This document shows, one piece after another, positions 34,221 through 45,479 of a stretch of 64,000 bases of DNA. The notes beneath the pieces were generated by a model that was not told the origin of the DNA, searched no databases, and saw only the letters and a list, made by a program, of their open reading frames with translations. Every line of letters starts with the position of its first letter. Position 1 is the first letter of the stretch. Both the position numbers and the translations under genes were made by a program. The stretch spans positions 39,552,175 to 39,616,174 of the forward strand of contig CM047426.1 in the NCBI GenBank assembly GCA_026168455.1. The letters run 5' to 3'. This DNA comes from Theocolax elegans. Its lineage: Eukaryota > Arthropoda > Insecta > Hymenoptera > Cerocephalidae.

Positions 34221-34474
34221 AGATTCCACATACTCTGTATGTGGACTCTGTTCCTCAAGGAACGGGAAAGAGGGTTAACAAGTTACTCTTGATCAGGTTT
34301 ATCAGGACGCGAGGAAACTGATCCAGACGCTTGATCTCCTTGCAGCGGCAGAGCGGACACCTAGGTTCGTCAGAACCTCCCGTTCCGCTCGATGAAGGCA
34401 GGGGCTACAGGTTAATCTGTATTCAAAGGCAGCCTCTTTGAAGGCCGCCTCAGCCTTCGGCCGCTGCTGGCGCT

Positions 34475-36943
34475 TTACGTCCGCTTCGGTCGTGAGCCTG
34501 GAGGACGCCCTCGTCCTCGTCTCGGAGGAACCGGTTCAGAATCTGCATTGGCAGACCGCTCTATGGGTGATCGGCGCTTTACGGTCGCGGTTGCTTTCCG
34601 AGGACGACCACGCTGTCGTCTGGTAACGCGGGACCTATCTAAAGACGTACGCGACGTCTTGCGCGGATTACACCGAGTTCCCTCGCCAGGGGACTCGCTC
34701 GCATTATTCTCCCTCGCAGGGGAGTATTCGCTCGCTACAGGTGGGTCGCACTTCACCTGTTGATCCCTCGGCGGTTGAGGTTGCTCACGTTGATCTTCAT
34801 CGTTTGGTTCAGCATCATCTTCGGGGACGTATCTCTTCAGATGCTCTATATGAGATACTTCTTGGTCCCCTTGATCATCTTGTATGACATACGTATTCAT
34901 ACCTTTCCTATTGATGATCAGATATGGCCCTGTATATTTCAGAGCAAGCTTAGCCGAGATACCTTGTGCGCTGGACGAGAGGATCCGGTTGCGTTTCCAC
35001 ACCAGATCTCCTACCTCGAATTCCGCTGGCCTTCGTCGTGAGTTGAAGATTTCGGCTTGCCGGGCCTTACTGGCAGCCGACTGACGATTTGCGTTCTCGT
35101 GCAGTCTTGGCAACTGTTTGATTTTGTCGTTCCAATCCTGCAGTCGACGGAACTCAAACTGTTGCTGGGCAAGCCGGTCTTGCTCTCGACGAGCTGTACT
35201 AGGCGCCTCGGGTTGGCGACCATAGTTCAGCATAGCCGGGCTCCATCCAGTAGAACTTTGCACTGCTGTGTTTAGTGCAAAGACTAACTCTGGCAGCTTG
35301 TCGTCCCAGTCGCTGTGCTTATCCTGGATATACGACGCCACCATTGTCTTAAGGGTCCGATTGGCCCTCTCGACAGGATTGGCCTGTGCGTGGTAAGGGG
35401 GTGTCGTCGAATGATACACTCCCTTAGATTCAAGGTATTCGTCTACAAGTTTATTTTTAAACTCGGTCCCGTTGTCCGAGTGAAATACTTCCGGGGTGCC
35501 GAACCGGTTAATCACTCGTTCGTGAAGCTCGCGGACTATCGTCTTTGCGTTAGCTTTTCGTATCGGGATTGCTTCAATCCAGCGCGTGAATAAATCCTGG
35601 AATACTAGGATGTATTCGTATCCTCGGCTAGAGCGTGGAAGCGGGCCAGTGATATCTCCTGCTACCACCTGCCAGGGTCTGTCCGATTGACGGTGACCCA
35701 TTAACCCTGAGGGAGCACGTTGCTCGACCTTACATTGCTGGCACACTTGACATCGCCTGACGTAATCCGCAACTTCTGCGTAAAACCGTGGCCAATAATA
35801 TTTTTGGGCCACGCGGGCGAATGTCTTTTCCCTTCCGAGATGGCCAGCTGAGGGGTCATCGTGACACTCTCTCAGAATAGAGTGTCGATTCTCTACGGGT
35901 ACGACCAGCTTCCATGCTTGCTCGTCATCCATCACTTCCTCTAACTCCTTGTCGGGGCGATAGATGTATAGATTTCCTCCAACTATTTTCCAGTCGGGGA
36001 AATCACGGGGTCTGTCGGAAACGTTCTTGATCCAGTCTAGGTACCAAAGATCTTCAGTAGTTTGAGCCCACGACATTGCTGCTACTGTAGGCTCGTCGTC
36101 TTCATACATGCGAGATAGGGCATCGGGAACGTGATGCAGAGCTCCTTTTCTGTGCTCGACGACAAAGTCATGAGCTTGAAGCTCTAAAGCCCATCTCGCT
36201 AGTCGGCTGGTTGGATTTCTCATATTACACAACCAGCGAAGACTACTGTGATCCGTTATCACTTTGAAGTGGTACCCTTCGATGTAAGGTCTGAACTTAT
36301 TAATAGCCCAGACCACGGCCAAGCATTCCCTCTCCGTAACGCTATAATTCTTCTCGGGTGCTGTGAGAATGCGACTGGCAAACTCAATGACTCTTTCCTC
36401 TCCGTCTATCTCTTGGACGAGCACGGCTCCTATGCCGGTATCGCTCGCGTCCGTGTGCAGGCTAAACAGTCCATCTGCACTGGGACGTTGAAGAACTGGA
36501 GCAGTCATGATCAGGGCCTTCAGTTGCTGAAAGGCTTGTTCCTGTTCATCTAACCACTCATACCCTTGGTTCTTCTTTGTTAGACGGGTAAGTGGCTCGG
36601 CAATCGTGGCGTAATCCGGCATAAAACGCCGATACCACGACGCCATGCCGAGGAATCGTCGAAGCTGTTTGAGGTTCTTGGGAGCCGGATAAACCCTTAT
36701 AGGCTCTGTCTTGGCTGGGTCGGGACGAATTCCATCCCTGTTGACCAGCACGCCAAGATATCTCACCTCATCTTGACAAAAGACACACTTGTCCTTATTC
36801 ACTGTCAAGCTAGCTTCGGTCAGTCTTTTCAGCACCATCTCGAGATACTTCTTGTGCCCTTCAAATGTCTCGGTGACTATAATAATATCATCGAGGTAAG
36901 AAAAGGCATTGGGCTCGAGATCAGGACCAAACCACTTGGTCAA
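34475..36943 (-). pseudogene. Gypsy pol: end of RT, RNase H, integrase
   Basis: An 822-codon open frame. It starts within RT: the catalytic YLDD box is at residues 16-19. RNase H follows with TDASDTGIGAVL (Asp165) and DHSSLRWL (Asp231). The integrase zinc-binding HHCC uses His361, His368, Cys398 and Cys401. The integrase core has Asp430, Asp490 and Glu525, the last two 35 apart, as in DD35E enzymes. The C-terminal tail is long and basic with AT-hook-like RGRPRK and RGRGRPP. All catalytic residues after the break look intact; the frame is cut off from the front of RT by the duplication at 36,812-37,540. The enzyme would act in reverse transcription and integration of the element. No envelope frame lies between its end and the LTR. 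Confidence 0.9.
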
Positions 36944-37540
36944 TCATGCGTTGGAAGGTCGCGCCGGCGTATGCCAATCCGTACGGCATCCGCTTAAACT
37001 GATACAGTCCCATCCCCGGGACTGTGAAAGCTGTATAAGGACGCGATTCCTTCTGGAGAGGTATCTAATGATACGCTGAGTTCATGTCCAGAGTACTAAT
37101 GTACCGACATCTCTTCAACTTGCGTAAGATATCCTGCATGAACGGGAGGGGATAGCGTCTGGTTTCTTAGCTTCTGGGTCAGTCTTTCAGCACCATCTCG
37201 AGATACTTCTTGTGCCCTTCAAATGTCTCGGTGACTATAATAATATCATCGAGGTAAGAAAAGGCATTGGGCTCGAGATCAGGACCAACCACTTGGTCAA
37301 ATCATGCGTTGGAAAGGTCGCGCCGGCGTATGCCAATCCGTACGGCATCCGCTTAAACTGATACAGTCCCATTCCCCGGGACTGTGAAAGCTGTATAAGG
37401 ACGCGATTCCTTCTGGAGAGGTATCTAATGATACGCGGAGTTCATGTCCAGAGTACTAATGTACCGACATCTCTTCAACTTGCGTAAGATATCCTGCATG
37501 AACGGGAGGGGATAAGCGTCTGGTTTCGTTAGCGCATTGA
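36812..37540 (-). repeat. ~358-bp tandem duplication inside RT
   Basis: The RT segment at about 36,812-37,170 is repeated at about 37,170-37,540. The copies differ mainly by single-base changes in homopolymers (ACCAAACC/ACCAACC, GGAAGG/GGAAAGG, ATCCCC/ATTCCCC) and each is out of frame with part of its neighbourhood. This pattern is more typical of an assembly or long-read error than of biological duplication, although both are possible. Confidence 0.85.
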
Positions 37541-40269
37541 CTTTCCTAAAGTCAATGCAAAACCGACGTGATCCGTTCTCCTTGCGTACCATCACCACGG
37601 GGCTTGACCAACCGCTGTCCGAGGGCTCTATGATCTCTAAATCTAACATCTCTCGGACCTGGCGGTGCATCTCCTCCTGGATCTTCTCCGACACCGGGTA
37701 ATACTTCTGCTTTATCGGGCGAGCTGATCCCACGTCAATCGAATGCTCGATGAGTTGAGTTCGCCCAATTTTGGGAGAAGTATTAGACAGCACTTTGCTT
37801 ACTAGCTCTCGCAGCTCTTCCCTTTCTGCCTCGGTTGCGTCCGCTATCCCAGCGGACGAGAGAGTGGCCATACCCCCTATTCCAGCAACTTCGAGGTGGA
37901 TCTGCTGCTTGCTGTCTTTGAGGAACAGACGGTCGCTATTCGGATCCAATATGGCTCTGAATGCCCGTACGAAATTTACTCCTACGTAGCATTCTGCGTC
38001 AAGATTTGGTATGATCGCTACCCTTATTTCACGTGTCTCCTTCCCGACAGTGAAAGGTAAGATCACGTGACCGTTTAGCGGTTGGTAACTACCATCCGCC
38101 ATCTTGACGCGTCCGGCGTTCGCCACAATGAGCTCCTTGCCCAATGCTGCGGCGATTTGCAGACCGCTGGGTCCCATCACGGTCGTGGAGGCTCCGGGAT
38201 CGTATAAGGCTCTTATACGAAAGCCCTCAATCTCCACGAGAAGCCACCAACGACTCTCATCCTCTGGTTTATAAGATGAGGTTGGTCTACTGGCTTCTTG
38301 GGACCGTTCCTTCTTTTGAGGCCCATTTCCGCTCCTCTCTGGACCATACTCTCGGACGGAGCGGGTCTGTCCCGTACTCACCTGGGACAGCGGGGACTCA
38401 AGCTCTTGGCTCCCTTTGGCGTTTCCCGAGCACACCGGACAGTACCTGAGGGAATACCCAATTTTCCCACAGCCCTTGCAGGTAAGAGGCTTAGTCGGAT
38501 CGAAAGTTGAGTCCATTCTGTTTTGCGGCTGTTCCTTCACTTTTTCCCTCTGTGGACTATCACTCTTCTTCTCCTGCCGGTGTCCGAAACTCTTGCTCGG
38601 GCCATTAGGTCTGCCAAACCTCCTACTCTTCGGAGATCGGTTGGCGGGCGAGCCTTTCTTAGGAGAGCCAGACCTTGGGCTTCTCCTACGGGACTGTCGG
38701 GTCGTCGACGCCAATTGGGAGACGATGGGCCGCAGCGCATCCTCCAGCATCTTTGCGATGCGGTCGACGACGTCTGGCTCGCTTGGTTTGGCTGGGCTTA
38801 CCTCAGCAGCCGCTACCTTAGCCTTCGGCGAACCTTTTTTCCGCTTCGGCTTATACGCCATTTCAGGAAGCAGAGACCCTTCCTCCGTAGGTGGTGGACG
38901 ATATACTTTTTCACCTTCTATCGTCTGCTCCGCTTCCGTGGCGAGGTCCAGCATTTGCTCAATTGAGCTCACTTCCGCTCTCTTGAACAGCCGTTGAAGC
39001 TGTGGCAGCATGTTCCGATACAAATGATCGAGCTGCTGCGCTTCAGTCGGCGTAGGGACTATCTTTCGCATTATTGCGATAGAGCACGTCATATAGTCCC
39101 TAACCGGTTTATCGGGTCCTTGAGTCCGTGCGTTGGACTCGGCGATGATCCTCTGCTGGAAACGTTGGCTCATTCCGTACCAACGTTTAGCCGAAGTCAC
39201 GAAATCTTGCCAGGAGTGCCACTTGTGTTTCTCGTTCTGGTACCACGTGGCGGCAGTGTCTGTCAGAAGTTCCGAGAGTGACGGCAATAACTCGTCCTCT
39301 GACAGGTTAGCCAGGATCCTGCAATCCTCGATCCTAGTCAGGAAGGCGTCGATGCTCTGGCTCTTGTCGCCAGAGAACTTGACCTGCCACTTCCTCACAA
39401 TGCCGCCGACGTCTCGAGGTGTCCCATTCAACCTCGATGACGTCGAGAAGCTTGGTGTTGAAAATGTCCGATCCCTGTTTGGCGAGCTGCGCGCTTGAGG
39501 AATCCTCTGGGATTCGCGCGCATTCCCCCCCTTCCAAGCTCCATCAGGCTTAGACTGAGGGGCGCTTGCGCGTTGTTGCTCGCCATTTACTTGCGCCTCA
39601 CCTATCTCGCTTACATCAGGACCATAACACGTATATGTGTCCTGAAATTGCACATGGTGAGATTGGTTGGCACCGTCCAATCTCGTGCTGTGAGCGGTTT
39701 GAGTGCGCTCGGACATCAGCTTATCTACCTTTACAGTGAGGTCATTCACTTTTTTGATAAGCTGCACCAAGGTCTGGGAGAACGATCGAGGGATTTTAAA
39801 AATGTTTCCCTCTTCTGAGACCAATGACAGCCATTCTTCCTCTCGTTCGGGTTGAGGCTCTGTATTGGTCGCGGCTGACGTCGTTTCATCTAGCTCGACG
39901 TCATCGAAATCCTGCACCGTCCTGTGCAGGTTATCTTTAACCGCAGCGTTCTCCCGCAGTACCAGATACACTTCCTGATCTGGGCTAGGTTCATCAGACT
40001 CCTCGTCTTGATGTTCACCTAACATCTGCAGCCACCTATTTCTCCGTTGGAGACGGCTGCGAACTGCTGTGGCTTCGTCTTCCTCCTGGTTAAACTCCTG
40101 GGCCGAATAATTTTCCTAATAGCCACTGGTGGAGTCGCTCGGCTTTCCTATGAACCGAGCCTGCCGATTTTAGGTTCAAGGCGTCCAGGTGTAGTTCGAT
40201 TTGCTCCCTGGTGAGCGTCTCGATCCATGCATCGATTTGACTATCGACGTCTTTCTGCTGAGCGGCCAT
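37425..40269 (-). pseudogene. Gypsy gag, protease and start of RT
   Basis: An ATG at 40,269 opens a SAP-like helical segment (RKAERLHQWLLGKL). A 1-base shift in an A-run near 40,125 moves to the 866-codon frame 40025-37425. In that frame, a capsid-type gag region spans about residues 210-380. A CCHC-like zinc knuckle at Cys516, Cys519 and Cys529 has Tyr524 in place of the usual His. A retropepsin-like site LYDPGAS at 607-613 has Asp-Pro-Gly where Asp-Ser/Thr-Gly is usual. RT begins near residue 755 and stops at LDMNSAY, just before the duplicated block. Gag and pol share one frame here. The Tyr and Pro substitutions may be tolerated lineage features or decay. Confidence 0.85.
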
Positions 40270-40972
40270 CTTCAGTTGTAGCGTCGTTTATACGTTTCAC
40301 AGTAAGTAGCCTCGCTGGCTTGACCCACTATGTGTGTGCAAGGTTATATGCTGTCGAATATTTAATTTTGGCGTTACTTGCCAAATGTCCAATCCGCGTA
40401 ACTGGGTTTTGCTTCTACCTAAGCTAACCGCTAAAGCACAAAACCGGATGCCAAAAGTAAGTCCTGTCTTACTTTGATCAGGAAGCACTACCGAGTTTAA
40501 ACTATTTTTAACAAATTTGCTAATAAATTTACGATAAACTATTGCCTGGCTCTTACCTTGCGCTAACTTAACGGTACTATATAATAAATAATAAATAAAT
40601 CAATAAATAAATAAATTAAATAATTAAAGTTACCGCGCGCTTGACCTCTTACAAAAATATAACCTATAATACAATTTGTAAAGGTCTGAGCCAGGTTATA
40701 AGCTTCCTGTTTTGTGCCAGCAAAAACCAGTTAAACCTTGCATACACTTACAAATAATTTCTTTAGACCGATTAATTGCCACCAGGTTATGTCGCGCTGT
40801 GTCGCGTTCTTTCGTTCCTCTAGGTGGCGCTAGTTACTTGGTTTGGTCCAAACTACCCAATTTCCAAGTAACGTTGGTCGGTCTATCGATTCCGTTCGAA
40901 AACCCACCAAATTCCTATTTGTGCGACCTTTTTCTAGTGGTGCCACCTATGTTCGACCAGGAACCAATTTCC
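40270..40972 (-). other. Gypsy 5' untranslated leader
   Basis: Lies between the 5' LTR-like end and the gag ATG. It includes AAATAAATAA-type runs and a GGTGGCGCTAG motif. A primer-binding site should begin with TGG on the minus strand next to the LTR. The candidate TGGTTCCTGGTCGAACATA ends near 40,967, but its tRNA match is not convincing. Confidence 0.5.
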
Positions 40973-41282
40973 TGTGTCTACTACTAAGTAGTCGAGACGA
41001 GAAAAATAAAAAAAAATTTTATTTGTTATAAAAAAATTTTTATTTGTTTATAACAATTCTATTTGTTAATAAACAAATCCCGTCTCGAGGGGAAACGAAA
41101 GAGTACCGAAATATCCTTCACAATTTCGAAACGCGACTGCTGACCTCGTTATTGTTCACGAGTTATCCAATTGTTAATTAACAATATTATTAACAATTGA
41201 ACAACTATATCGTGCTTGTTGATTTTTCCGATGTCCTGTATCCAAAATCCACACGTATTGGGTTAACTCGCTTACCGTTACA
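40973..41282 (-). repeat. 5' LTR-like end of the gypsy element (about 310 bp)
   Basis: Minus strand, from TGTAACGGTAAGCGAGTTA at 41282 to about GTAGACACA at 40973. It has AAATAAAA-type signals and an inverted AACAATTG/CAATTGTT cluster. Apart from the first 19 bases it shows no clear similarity to the 1.12-kb LTR at the other end. The inner border is a guess from TG...CA form. Confidence 0.45.
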
Positions 41283-41289
41283 ATATATT

Positions 41290-42500
41290 ATAAAATATAT
41301 ATTATTTATATTATAATAAAGCAATACTGTTTTGGAAATTTTTATAAAAAAAGTCGCCATTTTTCACTTAAAAATCGTGCTCATTTAAATAATTGAAAAT
41401 TCTTAAAAATCATAATCAAAAATGATGAATTAAAAACCGGAAACATAAATTGTCCATGTAAAACATGTCCTAATAACTGCGCTGATTTTTTCATATATTA
41501 TAGATTTGGATGTTTTTTTTTCAAAAAAAGGATCAATTTTTGAATACAAAAAAATGCAGAAAATGTCGCTATTTCGTTTAAATTAATTTTTTTTGCATAT
41601 CGTAAAATGTATTGAGATTGTTTTGACCATGAACAAAAGTGCATGAAATAGTTATAGTTTTAACTTATATTTTTTGTATTTTATTTTCAGAGAGTAAAGA
41701 ATTTAGATTTCTTTGTGAAAACAGTAAAAGTAGAGAAAAATGAACAAAATTGGCAATTTGTTCGTGTATTTACATTGAAATTAAAATTTTTGACTACACG
41801 ATAATAAAATACAAAAATTATAGGATAAATTTTATGCATTTTTGTTTATGGACGAAACGATTTAAATACATTTTATGATCAAAAAAAAAAGAATTAAAAA
41901 AGAGTGAAATTGAAAAATCATAACTTTATTTAAAAAGGGTTAGGTCAATTTTACCGAAGACATTCGACAGGAAACATTAAAGCTATAATTAAAACAATAA
42001 GCAGTGTTATAGAGTGTGATTTAAAAATTAAATAATAACTATAAAAAAATAAAAAATTTATGGCCGCATTTAATGTAATTAACATTTAAATGTCATAAAG
42101 ATACCAATTATAATATAAATAAAACATAAAACATACATTTTTTATGTATTTCACATATTTTTTTAACTGTTAAATTTGTGTCATTTTAGTATCTAATGAT
42201 TACTGGAAAAGGTAAATTATGTAAATAAAAATTAAATTCATTAATCGGATTGACATACAATTTTTATGAGTCTAATCTTATAGAGTTTCATACAAGCAAA
42301 TCATTGTGAAATTCGTATAGAAAATAATAAATTTGTAAATTGTAACAATTTATTTTACACGATTAAAAGTATATAAACCTATAAAATATAACAATTAATA
42401 TGTTGATACCGTTATGTGATTTTTCGTATAAAATACCGTAAGATGATGCATTTTACATTTAGACAAAAAAAGTTTTCGTATATTTTTCTTCACATAAATT
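41290..42500. other. Intron of the BEN-like gene, part 2, AT-rich
   Basis: No exon or structured repeat was recognised. Confidence 0.5.
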
Positions 42501-43094
42501 ACTATAAACTAGTAATTTTATACGTTTTTATGTGGTATCTGCCCCCTGGTTTTATTATAGATACGTATAGAGTAATGAAATTTATACATAAAAAAAATTA
42601 ATCCTTTATCGTACATGTCTCATTAAAACTGATAAATATGGTATAAATTATTACTTATAAAAATCCATTCGTTTTCTTAATTGGTAATTCTGATAGAAAA
42701 TTATAAATATTTTATACAGATTTTCGAATAAATCACGATACGTTGAATTATTAGAAATTCCTTATAGAATTGCATAATGTTTTTATCATTTTAATCTTAT
42801 AAATTCTTATTAAGTTTATTTATCTTAAATGTCACATAAAAAGGTACAAAAGACGAATAATAAATGTAATATAAAATAATATAAAACAATCTTCTTATAA
42901 ACTTTGATAAACTCTTTATATGTATAATATTATACATTCTTATAAACTTATTTTTAATTTTTTTTCTATGTAATTTTTTCTTATACAAATGTATAAATTG
43001 CTTGCAAGGATAAAAACCTATAGAATTTCTGTAAGTTATCTTATAGAAGTTATAATATTTCTATAAGATTCTATGGGGCTTTTTCAACCGGGAT
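42500..43094. repeat. AT-rich element end matching 27,163 in inverted orientation
   Basis: Ends in ATGGGGCTTTTTCAACCGGG(AT), the inverted copy of the 27,163 end, next to (C)TATAAGATTCTAT words that resemble the other copy's subterminal repeats. TTTTTATGTGGTATCTGC at 42,528 is shared with 27,219 in direct orientation. It may be a truncated separate copy. Confidence 0.55.
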
Positions 43095-43404
43095 GGTTTA
43101 AATCTGCACAAATACAGCTTAAGACAGCTTTTAAAATGCGTCGATTGAGCCGGAATAGTGTCTAGAATTATAGAACCAAGAATATGAGACACACATATAC
43201 ACATTTTTTTAAAAATTACATATTTCGATTTCCAGAAAGTCAAACGTCGATAAATAATAAATCTAAGAAAAAAATTGTTGTTTACTATCACAATGGTTCC
43301 TCTACAAGGAAGGAAAAATTGAAGATTATGGAGTAAAAATTTTAATTCTTTCGATATCTTTAACGCTATGACAATATCAATTTTAATAAAAACAAAGTAA
43401 ATAC

Positions 43405-43618
43405 CTTGAATTGCAAGAACTTTTTCAGGATTAACCTTTTCCCACTGTTTTTTCTCCTTTGATCTTCGAGAAGATTGACCAGTTATGGTGCTCTGTTTTC
43501 ATTGTTCTACGCCAATCAGATCACGTGATAATTGTCTAATAAATCCAGTGGGCGTGTCCAATGAAAATGCATTTTGCCACTGCGATGCAGTTACATATTG
43601 CCCGTTGCCAACATGGTT
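43405..43618 (-). pseudogene. BEN-domain exon with an in-frame TGA
   Basis: Minus-strand exon bounded by TTTTTTGTAG and CAAG|GTATTT. The frame VGNGQYVTASQWQNAF ... GFIRQLSRDLIGVEQ stops at TGA and then continues open as KQSTITGQSSRRSKEK ... VNPEKVLAIQ to the donor. The pattern (G-x-G-x-x-V start, hydrophobic helix ending in L-I-G, then T-G-Q-S then PEK) resembles BEN domains of insect nuclear proteins. The TGA sits where a Trp codon (TGG) would be a natural reading. Phases fit both neighbours: phase 0 from the 48,819 exon, phase 1 into the 29,841 exon. Either a nonsense mutation, a sequencing error or a truncated protein ending mid-domain. The domain call is from motif memory. Confidence 0.55.
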
Positions 43619-43639
43619 CTACAAAAAATAAAATTGATT

Positions 43640-44805
43640 TTCAAAATAAAAGAAAAATTTTTTTTAATTATTATTAATTTTTACGGAGCTATAACGCGCT
43701 TATAGTTCAATTCACGTGAATTTGTTTACATGATTTTTAACTACTTTGTCTTATTCGTCCAGTATTTACAAAGATATAAAGAGATTTCACTTTATTTTTC
43801 TTTTATTCATTTTAATAGCCTTTTTGTAGCTCAGAACTAGATTGAAAATGAGTCTACTTTTACAAGCTGAAAAATCGCTTAAAACTTAATAAATTATCGA
43901 TTTTTCTCTAATAAATAGTCAATAAATGGGAGAAAAAGCGTTTCATCGCTAGGCCAAAAATAGACACATTTTTTTCATACATTTTTTGCCCATTCCATTT
44001 AAATAACCTATTTAATGTTTACTAAATGGAATCCAATTTCTGTGTTTTTTTCGTCATCAGTTTATTACAATCTTTCTCAAGTATAAATTTTGTTTCGACC
44101 ATATCCCGAGTTGAAATCTAAACCGGCTAACCGGACTGGATCATCTGGGCCGGAGATAAACTCATTTCTGGGCCGGATTCGGCGTGTAATGTCATAAATG
44201 TATGGCCCGGATTTGAGTTTCTTAACTGAAAATATATCCGGAGCATAGCCGGAATGTACCCGTATCATTCAATTTTTCAGTTAGTCCGGCGAAGAATTTC
44301 TGCTTTATACTTACAGTTATTTCCTTAATACTTCTTTTTTACTAATTAATTAAAGTAGTAGTTTTATAAAACTTAGTTAATACTTTAATTAATATTTTAT
44401 TAGTTTTTAAATTATAAACTAAAAAATGCAATATTAATTTATTTACATAAATTTTGAGGATAAGGAGATGCGTTATTACAAAAAAAAAGTTGTAACTTTT
44501 TTTCTGCATTTACCGTGTATGATTAATGGACAATATAAAATATTATGTTCTAATTTAATATATTATTAATGTTTTTATATATTGTTTATATATTGTTTAT
44601 ATTGATGTCAATAAAAAATAATTAAGTAAATTATGTAAGTATCGCCGGTCCGTAGAATAAAAGTATTACACGCCCGATAAGGACAAAGAAATAAATAATA
44701 TTTTTTAAAGAATTCTTTTTAAATTCTATCTTTTCAAAGAATTTAAAAAGAATTCTTTACAATAACTTATAAATATAACGAATGGCCGGTATATTGTAAT
44801 GCTTT
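43640..44805. other. Intron with GGCCGGA-type repeat remnants
   Basis: 44,099-44,290 contains repeated CCGG words (GGGCCGGA, CCGGCTAACCGGACTGG, GCCCGGATTTGAG), and 45,385-45,460 has related words (GTATCCGGGACAAG, GGCCCAG, TTCCGGCATCAGATTCGGGC). They look like decayed units of a short tandem repeat, separated by the palindrome at 44,806. Confidence 0.45.
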
Positions 44806-45368
44806 CCCTATCAGCACACAATGTCTTAAAAACGTTTAAATTACGTTGCGGTTAAAACCTTTAAACGTTAGAATTTAATACTTGAAAAACGTTTGAACTA
44901 CGTTTAAATTTGGTTAAAATGTCCTCTTTAATTTTAGGAAAGTAATATTTTTTAACGTATTTCAAACGTATTTTTAACGTTGGATATACAAAATTAAATT
45001 ATATGTATATTATTATGGAGCATGCGCAGTTGTTACTTATCAATTGTAGCTATGCGCAAATGCTATTTTTATATTTATTTATAAATATAAATCATTTATA
45101 TGTGCAAAAATGACAATTGCGCATAGCTACAATTGATAAGTAACAACTGCGCATGCTCCATAATAATATACATCGGATAATTTTGCTTATCCAACGTTAA
45201 AAATACGTTTAAAATACGTTAAAAAATATTACTTTCCTAAAATTAAAGAGGACATTTTAACCAAATTTAAACGTAGTTCAAACGTTTTTCAAGTATTAAA
45301 TTCTAACGTTTAAAGGTTTTAGCCGCAACGTAATTTAAACGTTTTTAATACATTGTGTGCTGATAGGG
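44806..45368. mobile_element. 563-bp palindromic MITE
   Basis: CCCTATCAGCACACAATGT at the left end pairs with its complement at the right end. The arms pair almost throughout: an outer part of about 170 bp and, after a short break, an inner part around GAGCATGCGCAGTTGTTACT. The centre is near 45,087. Short AACGTTT-type words recur about a dozen times in the arms. No coding capacity. Confidence 0.9.
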
Positions 45369-45479
45369 TTAAGTATTGCGCCGTATCCGGGACAAGTATG
45401 GTTGCCAATTCTGGCCCAGACAATGATCTTCCGGCATCAGATTCGGGCTAAATTATTGCCGAAGAATGATTTCTACTCG

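Larger units (their letters stand above)
33089..41282 (-). mobile_element. Ty3/gypsy LTR retrotransposon, 8.2 kb, minus strand, inactive
   Basis: Gag, protease, RT, RNase H and integrase lie in the order typical of Ty3/gypsy. Outer ends are TGTAACGG and CCGTTACA, with ATATAT on both flanks (33083-33088 and 41283-41288), consistent with a target duplication although the site is low complexity. The 3' LTR is preceded by a polypurine tract. The 5' end shares only the terminal TGTAACGGTAAGCGAGTTA with the 3' LTR, so the LTR pair does not match. Frame breaks near 40,125 and a duplicated RT segment show it cannot make a full polyprotein. No env-like gene is present. It sits in the 13.5-kb intron of the BEN-like gene, on the same strand. 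Confidence 0.9.

Noticed and set aside
33634..34258. GC-rich frames within the 3' LTR (128, 77 and 74 codons)
   Set aside because: They lie between defined LTR borders, overlap on both strands and have no recognised similarity.
38416..38997. 193- and 147-codon plus-strand frames inside the gypsy gag region
   Set aside because: Antisense to a well-supported gag-protease frame with recognisable motifs.
44077..44268. 63-codon minus-strand frame with SGPDDPVRLAG-type phrases
   Set aside because: Reads from CCGG-type repeat remnants; no splice signals or conserved domain.
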